The position numbers and the translations under genes were made by a program. Below are positions 1 to 11,198 of a DNA stretch of 64,000 nt, one piece after another. Position 1 is the first letter of the stretch; the number at the start of each line of letters is the position of its first letter. The notes beneath the pieces are model-generated. The model was not told where the DNA came from, did no database searches, and worked only from the letters and a program-made list of their open reading frames with translations. The DNA is taken from NCBI RefSeq assembly GCF_003076755.1, contig NZ_QDKM01000007.1, positions 106,432 through 170,431 on the forward strand. Reading direction: 5' to 3'. The DNA is from Pararhodobacter oceanensis (GTDB lineage: Bacteria; Pseudomonadota; Alphaproteobacteria; Rhodobacterales; Rhodobacteraceae).

Positions 1-358
1 CCGCGCCGAGCGCGCCGCGCGGATCACCGCGAACGCCGCGCGTTTGGGCGTCGACCGGCTCAATGTGATCCACGGCAAGGCCCCCGAGGCGCTGGCGGGT
101 CTCCCCCCGCCCGACGCGGTGTTCATCGGCGGCGGGCTCAGCGCCGATATGCTCGACTGGCTGACCACGCATTTGCCCCAAGGCACGCGGCTCGTCGTCA
201 ATGCGGTGACGCTGGAAACCGAAGCCCAGCTCGCGCACGCGCAGGCGACATGGGGCGGCGATTTGCTGCGTATTGAACTGGCGCAATCCGCGCCTTTGGG
301 TAGCAAACGCGGCTGGAAATCCAGCTATCCGGTGGTGCAATGGAGCGTCACCCTATGA
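1..358 (+). CDS. cobL: Precorrin-6Y C5,15-methyltransferase (decarboxylating), C-terminal part
   Basis: The reading frame is open from the first bases, so only the last part of the gene lies in the window. The visible part matches the CbiT-like C-terminal domain of CobL: an ERAARI helix, then [10 protein letters not shown], then the loop [10 protein letters not shown], which is the S-adenosylmethionine-binding methyltransferase region. CobL methylates precorrin-6Y at C5 and C15 and decarboxylates the C12 acetate in the aerobic cobalamin pathway. It is followed by cobE through a 4-base ATGA overlap, so it is the upstream member of the cob operon. The family call is secure; the missing N-terminus cannot be assessed. 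Confidence 0.9.
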   Translation, partial: RAERAARITANAARLGVDRLNVIHGKAPEALAGLPPPDAVFIGGGLSADMLDWLTTHLPQGTRLVVNAVTLETEAQLAHAQATWGGDLLRIELAQSAPLGSKRGWKSSYPVVQWSVTL

Positions 359-717
359 TCGTCGCCGGTTTCGGATTTCGCCAAGGCGCCAGCGTCGACA
401 GTCTGCGCGCCGCCCTCAACCTCACCAGCGCGCGCCCCGACCTTCTCGCCACCGCGGCCAGCAAGGCGGGCAGTCCCGCGCTGCAGGCCCTGGCGCAGGA
501 CTTAGGCCTCAGCATCCACGCCGTCGCCCCGTCAGACCTGCGCGCCCAAGCGACGCTCACCCATTCCGCCGCCGCAATCGCCGCCCACGGCACCGGCAGC
601 GTCGCCGAGGCCGCCGCGCTCTCCGCCGCTGGCCCCGGCGCGCGCCTCACCGGCCCGCGAAAAACCTCCCCCGACCGCATGGCCAGTTGCGCCATCGCAG
701 AAAGAGACGCCCCATGA
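355..717 (+). CDS. cobE: Cobalamin biosynthesis protein CobE / CbiG C-terminal family
   Basis: This 120-residue protein starts [12 protein letters not shown] and contains CbiG C-terminal/CobE hallmarks: the G-F-RxGA start, [13 protein letters not shown] in the middle and [16 protein letters not shown] near the end. CobE is a small protein of the aerobic cobalamin pathway whose exact biochemical step is poorly defined. I chose the ATG at 355 rather than the in-frame ATG at 340 because it overlaps the cobL stop as ATGA and has GGAG about nine bases upstream. It overlaps cobM in the same way, consistent with translational coupling. Confidence 0.88.
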   Translation: MIVAGFGFRQGASVDSLRAALNLTSARPDLLATAASKAGSPALQALAQDLGLSIHAVAPSDLRAQATLTHSAAAIAAHGTGSVAEAAALSAAGPGARLTGPRKTSPDRMASCAIAERDAP

Positions 718-1520
718 CCATCCATTTCATCGGCGCCGGCCCCGGAGCGCCGGACCTCTTGACCCTGCGCGCGCGCGATCTGATCGCCGCCGCGCCGGTC
801 TGCCTCTATGCCGGATCGCTGGTGCCGCAGGAAATCCTCGCCCATTGCCCGACGAATGCGCGGATCATCAACACCGCGTCGCTACACCTCGACGCGATCA
901 TCAGTGAGATGCAGCGCGCCCATGAAGCAGGCCATGACGTGGCGCGGCTGCATTCCGGCGATCTCTCGGTCTGGTCGGCGATGGGCGAGCAAATCCGCCG
1001 CCTCCGCGCGCTCGGCATCCCCGTCTCGGTCACCCCCGGCGTGCCCTCTTTCGCCGCCGCCGCCGCTGCACTGGGCGCGGAACTGACCCTCCCCGGACTG
1101 GCGCAATCCGTGGTGCTGACCCGCACACCGGGCCGTGCCTCGACCATGCCTGAGGGCGAGTCATTAACCAATTTCGCCGCCACCGGCGCGACGCTGGCGA
1201 TCCATCTGTCGATCCAGAACCTCGCCCATGTCACAGAAACCCTGACCCCCGCTTACGGCGCCAATTGCCCCGTCGCCATCGTGTTTCGCGCCAGCTGGCC
1301 CGACCAACAGATCATTCGCGGCACGCTCGGTGACATCGAAGCGCGGCTCGACGCGGGCATCACCCGCACCGCTTTGATCCTTGTTGGCCCTACGTTGGCC
1401 CGCGACTTGGGCGCAGAGGATTTCGAGGAAAGCTGCCTCTATGCCAAGAATTACGACCGCCGCTACCGGCCACAAACCGCGCAAAGCCCCTGGGCGAACT
1501 GGAGTGACGCAGATGAATAA
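714..1520 (+). CDS. cobM: Precorrin-4 C11-methyltransferase
   Basis: The 268-residue protein has the tetrapyrrole methylase fold: the N-terminal [15 protein letters not shown] loop, then [16 protein letters not shown], and a glycine-poor [13 protein letters not shown] segment. The LYAGSLVP and HSGD-S-W signatures are specific for CobM/CbiF, which methylates C11 of precorrin-4 using S-adenosylmethionine. It starts at an ATGA overlap with cobE and its end overlaps the cobB start by 8 bases. The frame stays open upstream of 714, but that part is the other-frame shadow of cobE. Confidence 0.95.
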   Translation: MTIHFIGAGPGAPDLLTLRARDLIAAAPVCLYAGSLVPQEILAHCPTNARIINTASLHLDAIISEMQRAHEAGHDVARLHSGDLSVWSAMGEQIRRLRALGIPVSVTPGVPSFAAAAAALGAELTLPGLAQSVVLTRTPGRASTMPEGESLTNFAATGATLAIHLSIQNLAHVTETLTPAYGANCPVAIVFRASWPDQQIIRGTLGDIEARLDAGITRTALILVGPTLARDLGAEDFEESCLYAKNYDRRYRPQTAQSPWANWSDADE

Positions 1521-2826
1521 TCCCAAGGGACTGATGATCTCGGCGCCCTCCTCGGGCACCGGCAAAACCACGGTGATGCTGGGCCTTTTGCGCGCGCTGG
1601 CCGAGGACGGGCTCAAGGTCCAGCCGTTCAAATCGGGGCCGGATTATATTGATCCCGCGTTTCACCTCGCGGCCAGCGGGCGCGCCTCCTTTAACCTTGA
1701 TACCTGGGCGATGGGCGGCGGGTTGCTCGACGCGATCACCACCCAAGCGCATGACGCCGAAATCTGCGTCGCCGAGGGCTCGATGGGCCTCTATGACGGC
1801 GTCGCTACCAAGGGGCAAAGCGGCTATGGCACCAGCGCCGAGACCGCGCTGCGACTGGGCTGGCCGGTGATCCTGGTGGTCGACGTCAGCGGACAGGCGC
1901 AATCGGCGGCGGCGGCGGCGCTGGGGTTCCGGCTTTATAACCCCGATCTGCCGTTCGCTGGTGTGATCCTCAACCGCGTCGCCTCACCGCGCCATGAGCG
2001 GCTCACCACCATGGGCATGGAGAAAGCCGGTCTCAAGGTGCTCGGCGCCCTGCCCCGCCGCGGCGATCTGACCCTGCCCGAGCGGCATTTGGGCCTGATC
2101 CAAGCCGTCGAACACCCCGATCTTGAGGCGGCCATCGCGGGCTATGCCAAATTCCTGCGCGAACATGTGGACATCGAGGCGATCAAAGCCGCCGCCCGCG
2201 GCAAACCCCTGCCCGCTGGCGGCCCTCTGCCGAAACCGCCGGCGCAGCGCATCGCCTTGGCGCGCGACGCGGCGTTTTCCTTCACCTATCCGCATCTGAT
2301 CGAGGGCTGGCGCACAGCGGGCGCCGAGGTGCTGTCCTTCTCGCCCCTTGCCGACGAGCCCCCCGCTCCCGACGCCGATCTGGTCTGGCTGCCGGGCGGC
2401 TACCCCGAGTTGCACGCCGGTCGCCTCGCCGCCGCGCAAAACTTCCGTGCCGGTCTGCGTCGCCACGCCGAGACCCGCCCCGTTCACGGCGAATGCGGGG
2501 GCTATATGGCCTTGGGCGAAGCGCTGATCGACAAAGACGGCACGCGCCACCAGATGGCGGGGTTGCTTGGTTTGGTCACCAGCTACGAGAAACGCAAATT
2601 CCATCTGGGCTACCGGCAGGCCGAATTGCAGGCGCCTCTGCCCGGATATGCCACTGGCGCCAAACTGCGCGGCCATGAATACCATTATTCGACCATCCTC
2701 GAACAACCCGACGCACCGCTGGCCAAAGTCGGCGATGCCGACGGCAATCCGGTGCCGGAAACCGGCTCGCACCGCGGGCATGTCACGGGCACATTCTTCC
2801 ACCTGATCACCGCGGAGCAAACATGA
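1513..2826 (+). CDS. cobB: Cobyrinic acid a,c-diamide synthase
   Basis: The 437-residue protein has an N-terminal dethiobiotin-synthetase-like ATPase domain with P-loop [11 protein letters not shown] (residues about 10-20), then [13 protein letters not shown]-terminal class I glutamine amidotransferase domain follows, with nucleophile Cys328 in HGECGGYM and the GHEYHYS histidine region near residue 388. CobB amidates the a and c carboxylates of (hydrogeno)byrinic acid with glutamine and ATP. The start at 1513 overlaps the cobM end. It is followed by cobA through an ATGA overlap. Confidence 0.95.
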   Translation: MNNPKGLMISAPSSGTGKTTVMLGLLRALAEDGLKVQPFKSGPDYIDPAFHLAASGRASFNLDTWAMGGGLLDAITTQAHDAEICVAEGSMGLYDGVATKGQSGYGTSAETALRLGWPVILVVDVSGQAQSAAAAALGFRLYNPDLPFAGVILNRVASPRHERLTTMGMEKAGLKVLGALPRRGDLTLPERHLGLIQAVEHPDLEAAIAGYAKFLREHVDIEAIKAAARGKPLPAGGPLPKPPAQRIALARDAAFSFTYPHLIEGWRTAGAEVLSFSPLADEPPAPDADLVWLPGGYPELHAGRLAAAQNFRAGLRRHAETRPVHGECGGYMALGEALIDKDGTRHQMAGLLGLVTSYEKRKFHLGYRQAELQAPLPGYATGAKLRGHEYHYSTILEQPDAPLAKVGDADGNPVPETGSHRGHVTGTFFHLITAEQT

Positions 2827-3542
2827 GCGGATTTGTCTCTTTCGTCGGCTCCGGCCCCGGCGATCCCGAGTTATTAACCTTAAAAGCCGTCGACCGGTTG
2901 CGCCGCGCCGATGCGGTGCTGTTTGATGACCTCTCGTCCGGCCCAGTGCTCAGCCATGCCCGCCCCGACGCCGATCTGATCGGGGTTGGCAAACGCGCCG
3001 GACGCGCCTCGCCGCGGCAACATCACGTCAGCCGCCTGCTGGTCGATTACGCGCAAAGCGGGCAGCGGGTAGTGCGGCTGAAATCCGGCGACAGCGGGCT
3101 GTTCGGCCGCCTCGAGGAAGAACTGGTCGCGCTCCGCGAGGCCGGGATCGCCTATGAAATCATCCCCGGTGTGCCCTCGGCTATCGCCGCCGCCGCCGCC
3201 GCCGGCATCCCGCTGACTCGCCGCCTTAGCGCACGCCGTGTGCAATTCGTTACCGGCCATGACGTCAGCGGCGGGCTACCCGAGGATATGAACCTAGAGG
3301 CCCTCGCCGACCCCTTGGCCTCGACCGTCGTCTTCATGGGCAAACGCACCTTCCCGCAGCTTTACGAGGTGTTGCACGCACACGGTTTACCCGCCGACAC
3401 GCCGGCGATCCTCGCCGAGGACGTCAGCGGCCCGGCGCAAAACCTGACCCGCACCACGGTGGCCGCGCTGGCCGAAAAGCTGCGCTCCGAGATCGGCGAT
3501 GCAGCGGCGCTGATCCTCTATGGCCCCTTGGTGGAAGAGTGA
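2823..3542 (+). CDS. cobA: Uroporphyrinogen-III C-methyltransferase (SUMT)
   Basis: This 239-residue tetrapyrrole methylase has the N-terminal GSGPGDPELLTLKAVD motif, VLFDDLSS and GVPSAIAAAAAAGIPLTRR. These place it with SUMT, which methylates uroporphyrinogen III at C2 and C7 to precorrin-2. One conserved stretch is unusual: the position normally reading LKGGDPF-FGRGGEE is LKSGDSGLFGRLEEE here (about residues 84-98). It may therefore be a second, operon-specific SUMT rather than the housekeeping siroheme enzyme. It begins at an ATGA overlap with cobB. Confidence 0.88.
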   Translation: MSGFVSFVGSGPGDPELLTLKAVDRLRRADAVLFDDLSSGPVLSHARPDADLIGVGKRAGRASPRQHHVSRLLVDYAQSGQRVVRLKSGDSGLFGRLEEELVALREAGIAYEIIPGVPSAIAAAAAAGIPLTRRLSARRVQFVTGHDVSGGLPEDMNLEALADPLASTVVFMGKRTFPQLYEVLHAHGLPADTPAILAEDVSGPAQNLTRTTVAALAEKLRSEIGDAAALILYGPLVEE

Positions 3543-3543
3543 C

Positions 3544-4329
3544 ATGCCCAACAGTTTAACCATCGCCGAACATCCCGCGATCACCGACCTCTGGCTCATC
3601 GGGATCGGCACCGGCAGCCCGCAGCATCTGACACTTGAGGGGCAGCAAGCCCTGCGCGAGGCCGCGGTGATCCTGATCCCGCATAAGGGCGCGGGTAAGG
3701 ATGATCTGGCCGAACTCCGCCTGCAGATCATCCGCGCCAGCGGCAGCACCGCGCAGATCATCCCCTTCGACTACCCGCAGCGTGATCCGACCCTGCCCTA
3801 TCAAACCCGCGTCACCCTTTGGCATGACGAGATCGCCGCGCGCTGGCAAGCGGCTCTGGCACAGGCCGAGCGTGCGGGGCCGGTGGCGCTGCTGGTTTGG
3901 GGCGATCCCTCGCTTTATGACAGCACCCTGCGCATCGCCGAGCGCCTAACCCCGCGCCCTAAGCTGCGCGTGGTGCCCGGGATCACTGCGATTCAAGCAC
4001 TCACCGCCGCCCATACGCTGCCGCTCAACACGGTGAACGGGCCGGTGCAGGTCACCACCGGCCGCCGCTTGCGCGAGCACGGCTGGCCCGAGGACGCCGA
4101 GACGCTGGTGGTGATGCTCGACGGCGACTGTAGCTTTCAAACCCTTGCGCCCGAGGGGCTGGACATCTGGTGGGGCGCGTTTCTGGGCATGGACGAGCAA
4201 ATCCTCCACCACGGCCCGCTGGCAACTTCCACCGCGCCGATCATCGCCGCGCGCCAAGAAGCACGCGCGCGGCACGGCTGGATCATGGACATCTACCTGC
4301 TGCGCCGCAGCGATCCCATAAGCGCCTAG
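3544..4329 (+). CDS. cobF: Precorrin-6A synthase (deacetylating)
   Basis: The 261-residue protein carries IGIGTGSPQHLTLEGQQAL and VILIPHKG near the N-terminus, LVWGDPSLYDSTLRI in the middle and VVPGITAIQALTAAH after it. This pattern is that of CobF, the C1-methylating, deacetylating enzyme found only in the aerobic (oxygen-dependent) pathway. That identifies the route as aerobic. The ATG at 3544 follows the cobA stop by one base. The stop codon interleaves with the stop of the convergent aldehyde dehydrogenase gene inside a single CTAG. Confidence 0.92.
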   Translation: MPNSLTIAEHPAITDLWLIGIGTGSPQHLTLEGQQALREAAVILIPHKGAGKDDLAELRLQIIRASGSTAQIIPFDYPQRDPTLPYQTRVTLWHDEIAARWQAALAQAERAGPVALLVWGDPSLYDSTLRIAERLTPRPKLRVVPGITAIQALTAAHTLPLNTVNGPVQVTTGRRLREHGWPEDAETLVVMLDGDCSFQTLAPEGLDIWWGAFLGMDEQILHHGPLATSTAPIIAARQEARARHGWIMDIYLLRRSDPISA

Positions 4330-5738
4330 CCCAGCACCCGTTTTGCCAATCCGATCAACCGCTTGACCCTACCCGTGTAGGGCGGAAAGATCAGCGGCAG
4401 CGCCGAGAAATAATTGCTGAGCACCGCCCGCTCATGGCTGAACGCGCGAAACCCGTAGCGGCCATGCGCATTGCCAATCCCCGAATTATTCACCCCGCCA
4501 AAGGGCAATCCATGGTGAATAAACTGGATCATCGTCAGGTTCACCCCGACACTGCCGGAACTGGTCTCGGCAATAATCCGGTCGATGCGACTGCGGTCCT
4601 TGTCGAAAATATACAGCGACAACGGCTTGGGCCGCGCGTTGATCTGCGCGATGACCTGGGTCAGATCCTCAAAGGGCAGGATCGGCAGGATCGGGCCGAA
4701 AATCTCCTCGCGGTCGATCTCCATCTCGGGCATGATCGCTTCCAACAGCGTCGGCGCCACGCGCACCCCGTCACGGCTGCCCCCCAAAGTGACCTCGGCG
4801 CCCTTATCGCGCGCGTCCGTCAACAGCCCGCCCAGCCGCTCGGCGTGTTTCGCGTTTACGATCGAGGCCAGCGCCGGTGACGCCCCATCGTCGCCAAACG
4901 CCTTGCCGATCCGCGCGCGCAGCAGGTCGGTGAATTCCTCCTTAACCGAGGCATGCACATACAGGTGATCCGGCGCGATACAGGTCTGCCCCGCATTGGC
5001 GAATTTGCCAAAAACCACCCAATCCGCAGCGCGTTTTAAATCCGCGTCGGGGCCGATGATGGTTGGCGATTTACCGCCCAGTTCCAGCGTCACCGAGGCC
5101 AGCGTTTTCGCCGCCGCCGCCATCACGATCTTGCCCACCGCCGGGCTGCCGGTGAAGAAAATATGGTCAAACGGCAGTGCCAAAAGCGCTTGCGAGACCT
5201 CCACCGCGCCCTCACACACGGTGACCAGATCGGGCGGAAACGCCTCGGCGATCAGCCGCGCAATCAGGGCCGAAGTGGCCGGCGTCATCTCGGAGGGCTT
5301 GAGGATCGCCGCATTCCCCGCCGCCAGACAGGAAACCAACGGCCCGAGCGCAAGGCTGAACGGGTAGTTCCACGGCGCAACGATCAGGCAGACGCCCCGC
5401 GCCTCGGGCCGCACCCGCGCCGAGGTGCCAAAGGTGGCGAGCGACGGCGCCGCGCGCGCCGGACGCATCCAGCGGCCCAAATGGCGGCGCGCGTGTTTGA
5501 TGTCCTGCTGCACCGGAATGATCTCGGTCAGGATCACCTCAGTTTCGGGCTTGTCAAAATCTTCCGCCAGCGCCGCGACAATCGCCGCCTCATTCGCCGT
5601 GATCACCTCGGACAAGCGCGCCAGATCCGCCCGTCGTTCCGCCAATCCGTAGTTGCGTCGCCGGTCAACCACCCGCGCGGCCTGCCGCTCAAATGCAGCG
5701 CTTATGTCGGGCGGGATCGGCGAACTCGTCTTGGTCAT
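4326..5738 (-). CDS. Aldehyde dehydrogenase, coniferyl-aldehyde-dehydrogenase-like
   Basis: The 470-residue protein is a complete NAD(P)-dependent aldehyde dehydrogenase: PWNYPFSLALGPL in the cofactor domain, FTGSPAVGK, the catalytic glutamate in TLELGGKSP, the catalytic cysteine in NAGQTCIAPD, and the C-terminal LPFGGVNNSGIG. The short N-terminus and the HHGLPFGGV segment resemble the coniferyl aldehyde/fatty aldehyde subgroup. I preferred the ATG at 5738, whose product begins MTKTSS, over one at 5786, because the extra 16 residues are not family-like. Nothing links it to cobalamin synthesis; it merely converges on cobF. The substrate is unknown. Confidence 0.85.
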   Translation of the reverse strand: MTKTSSPIPPDISAAFERQAARVVDRRRNYGLAERRADLARLSEVITANEAAIVAALAEDFDKPETEVILTEIIPVQQDIKHARRHLGRWMRPARAAPSLATFGTSARVRPEARGVCLIVAPWNYPFSLALGPLVSCLAAGNAAILKPSEMTPATSALIARLIAEAFPPDLVTVCEGAVEVSQALLALPFDHIFFTGSPAVGKIVMAAAAKTLASVTLELGGKSPTIIGPDADLKRAADWVVFGKFANAGQTCIAPDHLYVHASVKEEFTDLLRARIGKAFGDDGASPALASIVNAKHAERLGGLLTDARDKGAEVTLGGSRDGVRVAPTLLEAIMPEMEIDREEIFGPILPILPFEDLTQVIAQINARPKPLSLYIFDKDRSRIDRIIAETSSGSVGVNLTMIQFIHHGLPFGGVNNSGIGNAHGRYGFRAFSHERAVLSNYFSALPLIFPPYTGRVKRLIGLAKRVLG

Positions 5739-6053
5739 CACATAGCCCGTTCCAGCAGGGCGCAGGCAGCTCTGCGCGTATTTCATCTATAATCCACGGC
5801 AGCTTACACCAAGCGCGCCGGGTTACGCGTTGATCTAGGCGCCTTTGCCATGCGTCAAGCCCCGACTCACCGAGACTTGACCGCGATGCGCAAATCACAG
5901 GTGTCCGATCCTCTACTTCCTGCCTCGCCACAGCTATCGCCCCGTCCAGCGCGTGACTCACCCGTAGATTGCATTGACCCGCATGCGCGTTATTTCATAG
6001 GCTCCCCCCATTGACCCAATATTTTAACGTTTTCTCAAGTTTTCGGAGTTGAA

Positions 6054-6860
6054 ATGACTTTAGCCACCACGCTCTTAACAACCCGTGATTTTATCACCCG
6101 CCGCCTACCTCTCGTCGCAATAACCGCCCTCTGCCTTGCGCTACTTCCCGCCAGCGCTTCGGCGCAACTTGACGGCCATGGGCCGGATGCGTGGCGGGTG
6201 CACGGCGTCGCCTCGAACGACCGGCTCAACGCGCGTATGGGGCCGGGCACCGATTACGCGGTGATTGAGCGGTTTGCCCATAACGCGCGCGGGTTGCAGA
6301 TGGTGACCTGCGTGCCATTCTACACAATGGCGCATTTTTCCGCGATGACTGACGCCGAAGTTGCCAGCCTGCCGCCACGCTGGTGCCTGATGCGCTCGGC
6401 CGATCTGAGCGTCGCGGGCTGGGTTTCGGCACGCTATCTGGTCGAAGACAGCGCCCCCTCCACGCCGTCCCAAGAGGCCGAGATCGATCCGGTATCCTAT
6501 GCAATAGACCTCGTGTATGCGCTCTATGAAGCCGCCGATCTGGCGCAAGTCGGTGGCCCGAACCCGCTCGATCCGTCACAGGCGGCGCATTACTTCCATT
6601 CCGGCGTCGTCGAGAATATCCGCCGCAATCCACCACAGGTTGACCCGCTGATCGGCGCGCAGGATTTCTCGGGCCATATCGGCGCGCCTTTCCCCGATCC
6701 GCAGCAGCCGATGTTGCGCGGGATGATCACCATCAACGTTATTATTACGAACTTCGGCCGCGCCCATACCGCCGTCTTCCGCCTGCGCGCTGATCCCGGA
6801 CAGCCCGGCGCGCCAATCCGGATTTTCCGCATTGAGCACGACGGCTGGGCCTTTGAATAA
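6054..6860 (+). CDS. Secreted protein with SH3-like domain
   Basis: The 268-residue protein has an N-terminal hydrophobic stretch ending in PASASA (about residues 20-37), a likely Sec signal peptide. It is followed by a bacterial SH3-like segment (VASNDRLNARMGPGTDYAVIERF, with the typical LNvR-GPGT pattern, residues about 50-75) and the closing GWVSARYLVE. The C-terminal half is not recognised. SH3b domains of this kind are usually periplasmic and bind peptidoglycan or protein partners. It is monocistronic as far as can be seen. Confidence 0.7.
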   Translation: MTLATTLLTTRDFITRRLPLVAITALCLALLPASASAQLDGHGPDAWRVHGVASNDRLNARMGPGTDYAVIERFAHNARGLQMVTCVPFYTMAHFSAMTDAEVASLPPRWCLMRSADLSVAGWVSARYLVEDSAPSTPSQEAEIDPVSYAIDLVYALYEAADLAQVGGPNPLDPSQAAHYFHSGVVENIRRNPPQVDPLIGAQDFSGHIGAPFPDPQQPMLRGMITINVIITNFGRAHTAVFRLRADPGQPGAPIRIFRIEHDGWAFE

Positions 6861-6905
6861 GCGCGAAATCAATGGCTTGCGGGGAACTGCAGGCCCTTTC
6901 CCCCC

Positions 6906-7766
6906 TCAGGCGGCGCTGATCACCGCGCAGATCTCGTCCCATTGACGGCGCGTGACCGCGTCTTTGCCCGAGATCATCCAATAGCTTTCATGATGCGCCA
7001 GAACCTCATCGCCCAGTTGCAGCAACCGCCCCGTAGCCAGATCCTCGGCACACAGCGGCAATGACCCCAAGACCACGCCCATTCCCGCCCGCGCCGCGCC
7101 CAGCGCCGCGGCAAATGTGTCGAACTGAAGCTGCGGCACGGGCGTGGTCGGCACGTTAAACCGCGCGCACCATGTATTCCAACCCGGCCTTGGCCCCGCG
7201 CAGGCAATCCGCGGCAAATCTGTCCATGCCTCTGCCTGCGCGCAGAGTTCCGGCGTCGCCAGCGGTGCGATGCTCTCGGGGAACAATTGGCATCGGTAGG
7301 CCTGCGGCCAATCGCCCGCGCCATACCGTATCCCGATCACCTCTTCGGGTGGCGCATCATGGGCGCCCAGCACCATGGTTTGCACCGCCAATTGCCCGCC
7401 CGCGATGCGCCGCAACGCCGGCAAATACGGCAGCAACCATAGCGCAATCACCGACTGGCTGGCCGAGATCACCAGCCGTTTGCGCGCACTGCCAAACAGC
7501 GCCTCGGAACTGTCGTGCAGCGTGCCCAGCGCGGACTGCACATGCGGCAACCACGCCTCGCCCTCCACCGTCAGGGTAATCGCCCGCGCCTGCCGGATGA
7601 ACAGCACCGCGCCCAAGGTTTTCTCAAGCTGCGAGATCCGCTGGCTGACCGCCGACTGGGTGATCCCGATATCCGCCGCCGCTGCGGTGAAGCTGCCACA
7701 GCGCGCCGCCGCTTCAAAAGCGCGGATCCATTCGAGGGGCGGCAGGTGGAGCGGCCGGTTAATCAT
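6906..7766 (-). CDS. LysR-family transcriptional regulator (GcvA-like), divergent from tmpA
   Basis: The 286-residue protein has the LysR winged helix near the N-terminus (RCGSFTAAAADIGITQSAVSQRI, residues about 23-45) and the GcvA-type opening PPLEWIRAFEAAARCGSF. A substrate-binding domain makes up the rest. It is transcribed divergently from tmpA with a 97-base gap that contains inverted repeats. It is therefore the likely regulator of tmpAB, probably responding to the phosphonate or a product; the effector is inferred from position only. Confidence 0.85.
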   Translation of the reverse strand: MINRPLHLPPLEWIRAFEAAARCGSFTAAAADIGITQSAVSQRISQLEKTLGAVLFIRQARAITLTVEGEAWLPHVQSALGTLHDSSEALFGSARKRLVISASQSVIALWLLPYLPALRRIAGGQLAVQTMVLGAHDAPPEEVIGIRYGAGDWPQAYRCQLFPESIAPLATPELCAQAEAWTDLPRIACAGPRPGWNTWCARFNVPTTPVPQLQFDTFAAALGAARAGMGVVLGSLPLCAEDLATGRLLQLGDEVLAHHESYWMISGKDAVTRRQWDEICAVISAA

Positions 7767-7778
7767 AAGGCAATCGCC

Positions 7779-9620
<1,842 letters not shown>

Positions 9621-9712
9621 CCGCCCCCCTTGCTCTGTTAACCTTTTGTCCATGGAACCAACCGCCGCCGCTCGCCGTTATCCCTGTGATCCCTCCACGG
9701 AAAGGACACAGT

Positions 9713-9937
9713 ATGAGCACCGACAAAAAATCTCTTCCCGACCGGGAAAAAGCCTCGGATACCGACCGCGAGGTGCTGGGCGCGAAAGGTTCGGTTTCGC
9801 AAGGCGGGCGCGCGGGCGGACGTCTGGCGCGCGATATCGGCACCAAGGATGAACTCAAACGCTCGAATGAGCGGCCAGCGGGGAAAACCCGCGTCACCAA
9901 ATCCGATGAAAAAGAAGGGGGCCGCGAGGATGGGTAA
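9713..9937 (+). CDS. Small hydrophilic protein of unknown function
   Basis: A 74-residue, highly charged protein with no hydrophobic segment begins MSTDKKSLPDREKASDTDRE and is rich in Gly, Lys, Glu and Arg. AAAGGA lies eight bases before the ATG at 9713. The stop codon overlaps the start of the next gene by 8 bases, which supports it being a real, coupled gene. It is likely disordered. I do not recognise a family. Confidence 0.6.
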   Translation: MSTDKKSLPDREKASDTDREVLGAKGSVSQGGRAGGRLARDIGTKDELKRSNERPAGKTRVTKSDEKEGGREDG

Positions 9938-10391
9938 GCTCGACACAGGCGCATGGGTGCTGGTTGCCGATAGCGAAAAAGCGCTGCTTTTGGTCAATGA
10001 AGGCGACCGCAAGGCGATGCATCTGCAATTGCTGCAAAAGGACGAGCAAGACAATCCGCCCTCGCGCGAGCAGGGCGCCAACCGTCCGGGTCGCGCGCAG
10101 GATGGCACCGGCCCGCATCGCTCGGCGCTTGATGACACGGATTGGCACCAATTGGCCAAAGAACGTTTTGCCGCCGATCTGGCCGATCTGCTCTATAAGC
10201 CCGCGCATCAGGGTAAATTCGACAAACTGGTGATCGTCGCCGCGCCTGCGGTTCTGGGCATTCTGCGCAGCGCCGTGCATGTGACGGTGGAAGAAAAGAT
10301 CATCGCCGAAGTGCCGAAAAACCTGACCGATCAGCCACTTGACGAGATCGAGAAGCGGGTTGCCGAAGCCTTGGAACCGCTTGATCTCTAA
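9930..10391 (+). CDS. Host attachment family protein
   Basis: The 153-residue protein has the pattern TGAWVLVADSEKALLLVNEG at the N-terminus, a central disordered charged loop with HRSALDDTDWHQLAKERFAADLADLL, and KFDKLVIVAAPAVLGILR. This is typical of the family annotated as 'protein required for attachment to host cells' (a bacterial eRF1-like fold). The cellular role is not well established. The ATG at 9930 has GAGGA just upstream and lies inside the end of the preceding small gene. Confidence 0.82.
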   Translation: MGKLDTGAWVLVADSEKALLLVNEGDRKAMHLQLLQKDEQDNPPSREQGANRPGRAQDGTGPHRSALDDTDWHQLAKERFAADLADLLYKPAHQGKFDKLVIVAAPAVLGILRSAVHVTVEEKIIAEVPKNLTDQPLDEIEKRVAEALEPLDL

Positions 10392-10666
10392 GCGTCCATG
10401 GCCTTGCCGGACAATCGGGTAACGAAGCTCTTACAGCCAGAATAATTCTCAATTCATGAACATCCGCCCGCGCCCACCCAACAGGCGCGGGCGGCTCGCC
10501 GCGCGCAACCGGATGGCGCTACCCGGCCTCCCCGCCCCTCTGGCGGCCATCACCGGTTTCGGCGCGCGCCGTGGTTTACCGCCCCCTCCACCCGCAATAT
10601 CGGAACCATTTCCGCCGCTCACAGGTTGATTAAGCAAGCCGAAGTGACAGCGGAAAGGAGGGCATC

Positions 10667-10894
10667 ATGCCCGCACCTCTACGAAGTTTAATGGTTATTC
10701 TCTGGGTCAGCTGCGTCGCGGGCGCGGCGATTGTCGGGTTCCTGAGCATCGGCTGGGTGACATGGGTCGCCTTTGTCGTCGCCGGGCTTATCGGTCTGGC
10801 CATTGGCGTGCCAGCGGGGCTCTGGACCGCAAAGGCGATCAAACGCGACGATCCCGCATGGCCCCCGCGCCGCCTGCAACGCCAGCGACGCTGA
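10667..10894 (+). CDS. Small two-helix membrane protein of unknown function
   Basis: The 75-residue protein has two predicted transmembrane helices (residues about 5-27 and 31-55) and a basic C-terminus ending RRLQRQRR. That tail is probably cytoplasmic. A strong Shine-Dalgarno (AAAGGAGGG) lies a few bases before the ATG, and a hairpin follows the stop. I do not recognise a family. Confidence 0.6.
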   Translation: MPAPLRSLMVILWVSCVAGAAIVGFLSIGWVTWVAFVVAGLIGLAIGVPAGLWTAKAIKRDDPAWPPRRLQRQRR

Positions 10895-11198
10895 TCCCAT
10901 TCATACCGCAGCCGCAATGGCTGCGGTTTCCATTTGTCCTCGACGGTGAACCGCCTAGGGGCCTCAGCCGAACACCGCTAACCTCGTGGCCAATAAACGC
11001 CGCCTCTTGGGCTGCTGTTAACCATGCCCAAGGCATTCCGGCGCTATCCTCACCACTCCCCCCCAGTAAAATCCGCGTATCTCACCCTGCATGTGCCCCT
11101 CTGCGGTCAATGGCGGTTTTCCGCCGCGTAATCCACCATTTGGGAACCCCTGAGCGCCGCTTCTGGTTGTTCCCATATCCACAAAGGAGGAGAAGCAG
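10895..11198. other. Intergenic stretch without a gene
   Basis: Apart from the hairpin at its left edge, this 304-base stretch holds no reading frame with coding character. The last bases carry the strong AAAGGAGGAG ribosome-binding site of the PRC-barrel gene. A promoter for that gene probably lies here, but no convincing -35/-10 pair is visible. Confidence 0.5.
10905..10930 (+). terminator. Stem-loop after the small membrane protein gene
   Basis: A perfect 9-bp stem, ACCGCAGCC/GGCTGCGGT, has a 5-base loop and begins 11 bases after the stop codon. It is followed only by a short T run, so it is a plausible but not textbook intrinsic terminator. Confidence 0.5.

Noticed and set aside
1..4329. 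Cobalamin riboswitch in the cob region
   Set aside because: All cob genes overlap or nearly touch, leaving no room for a leader, and no B12-box sequence was seen.
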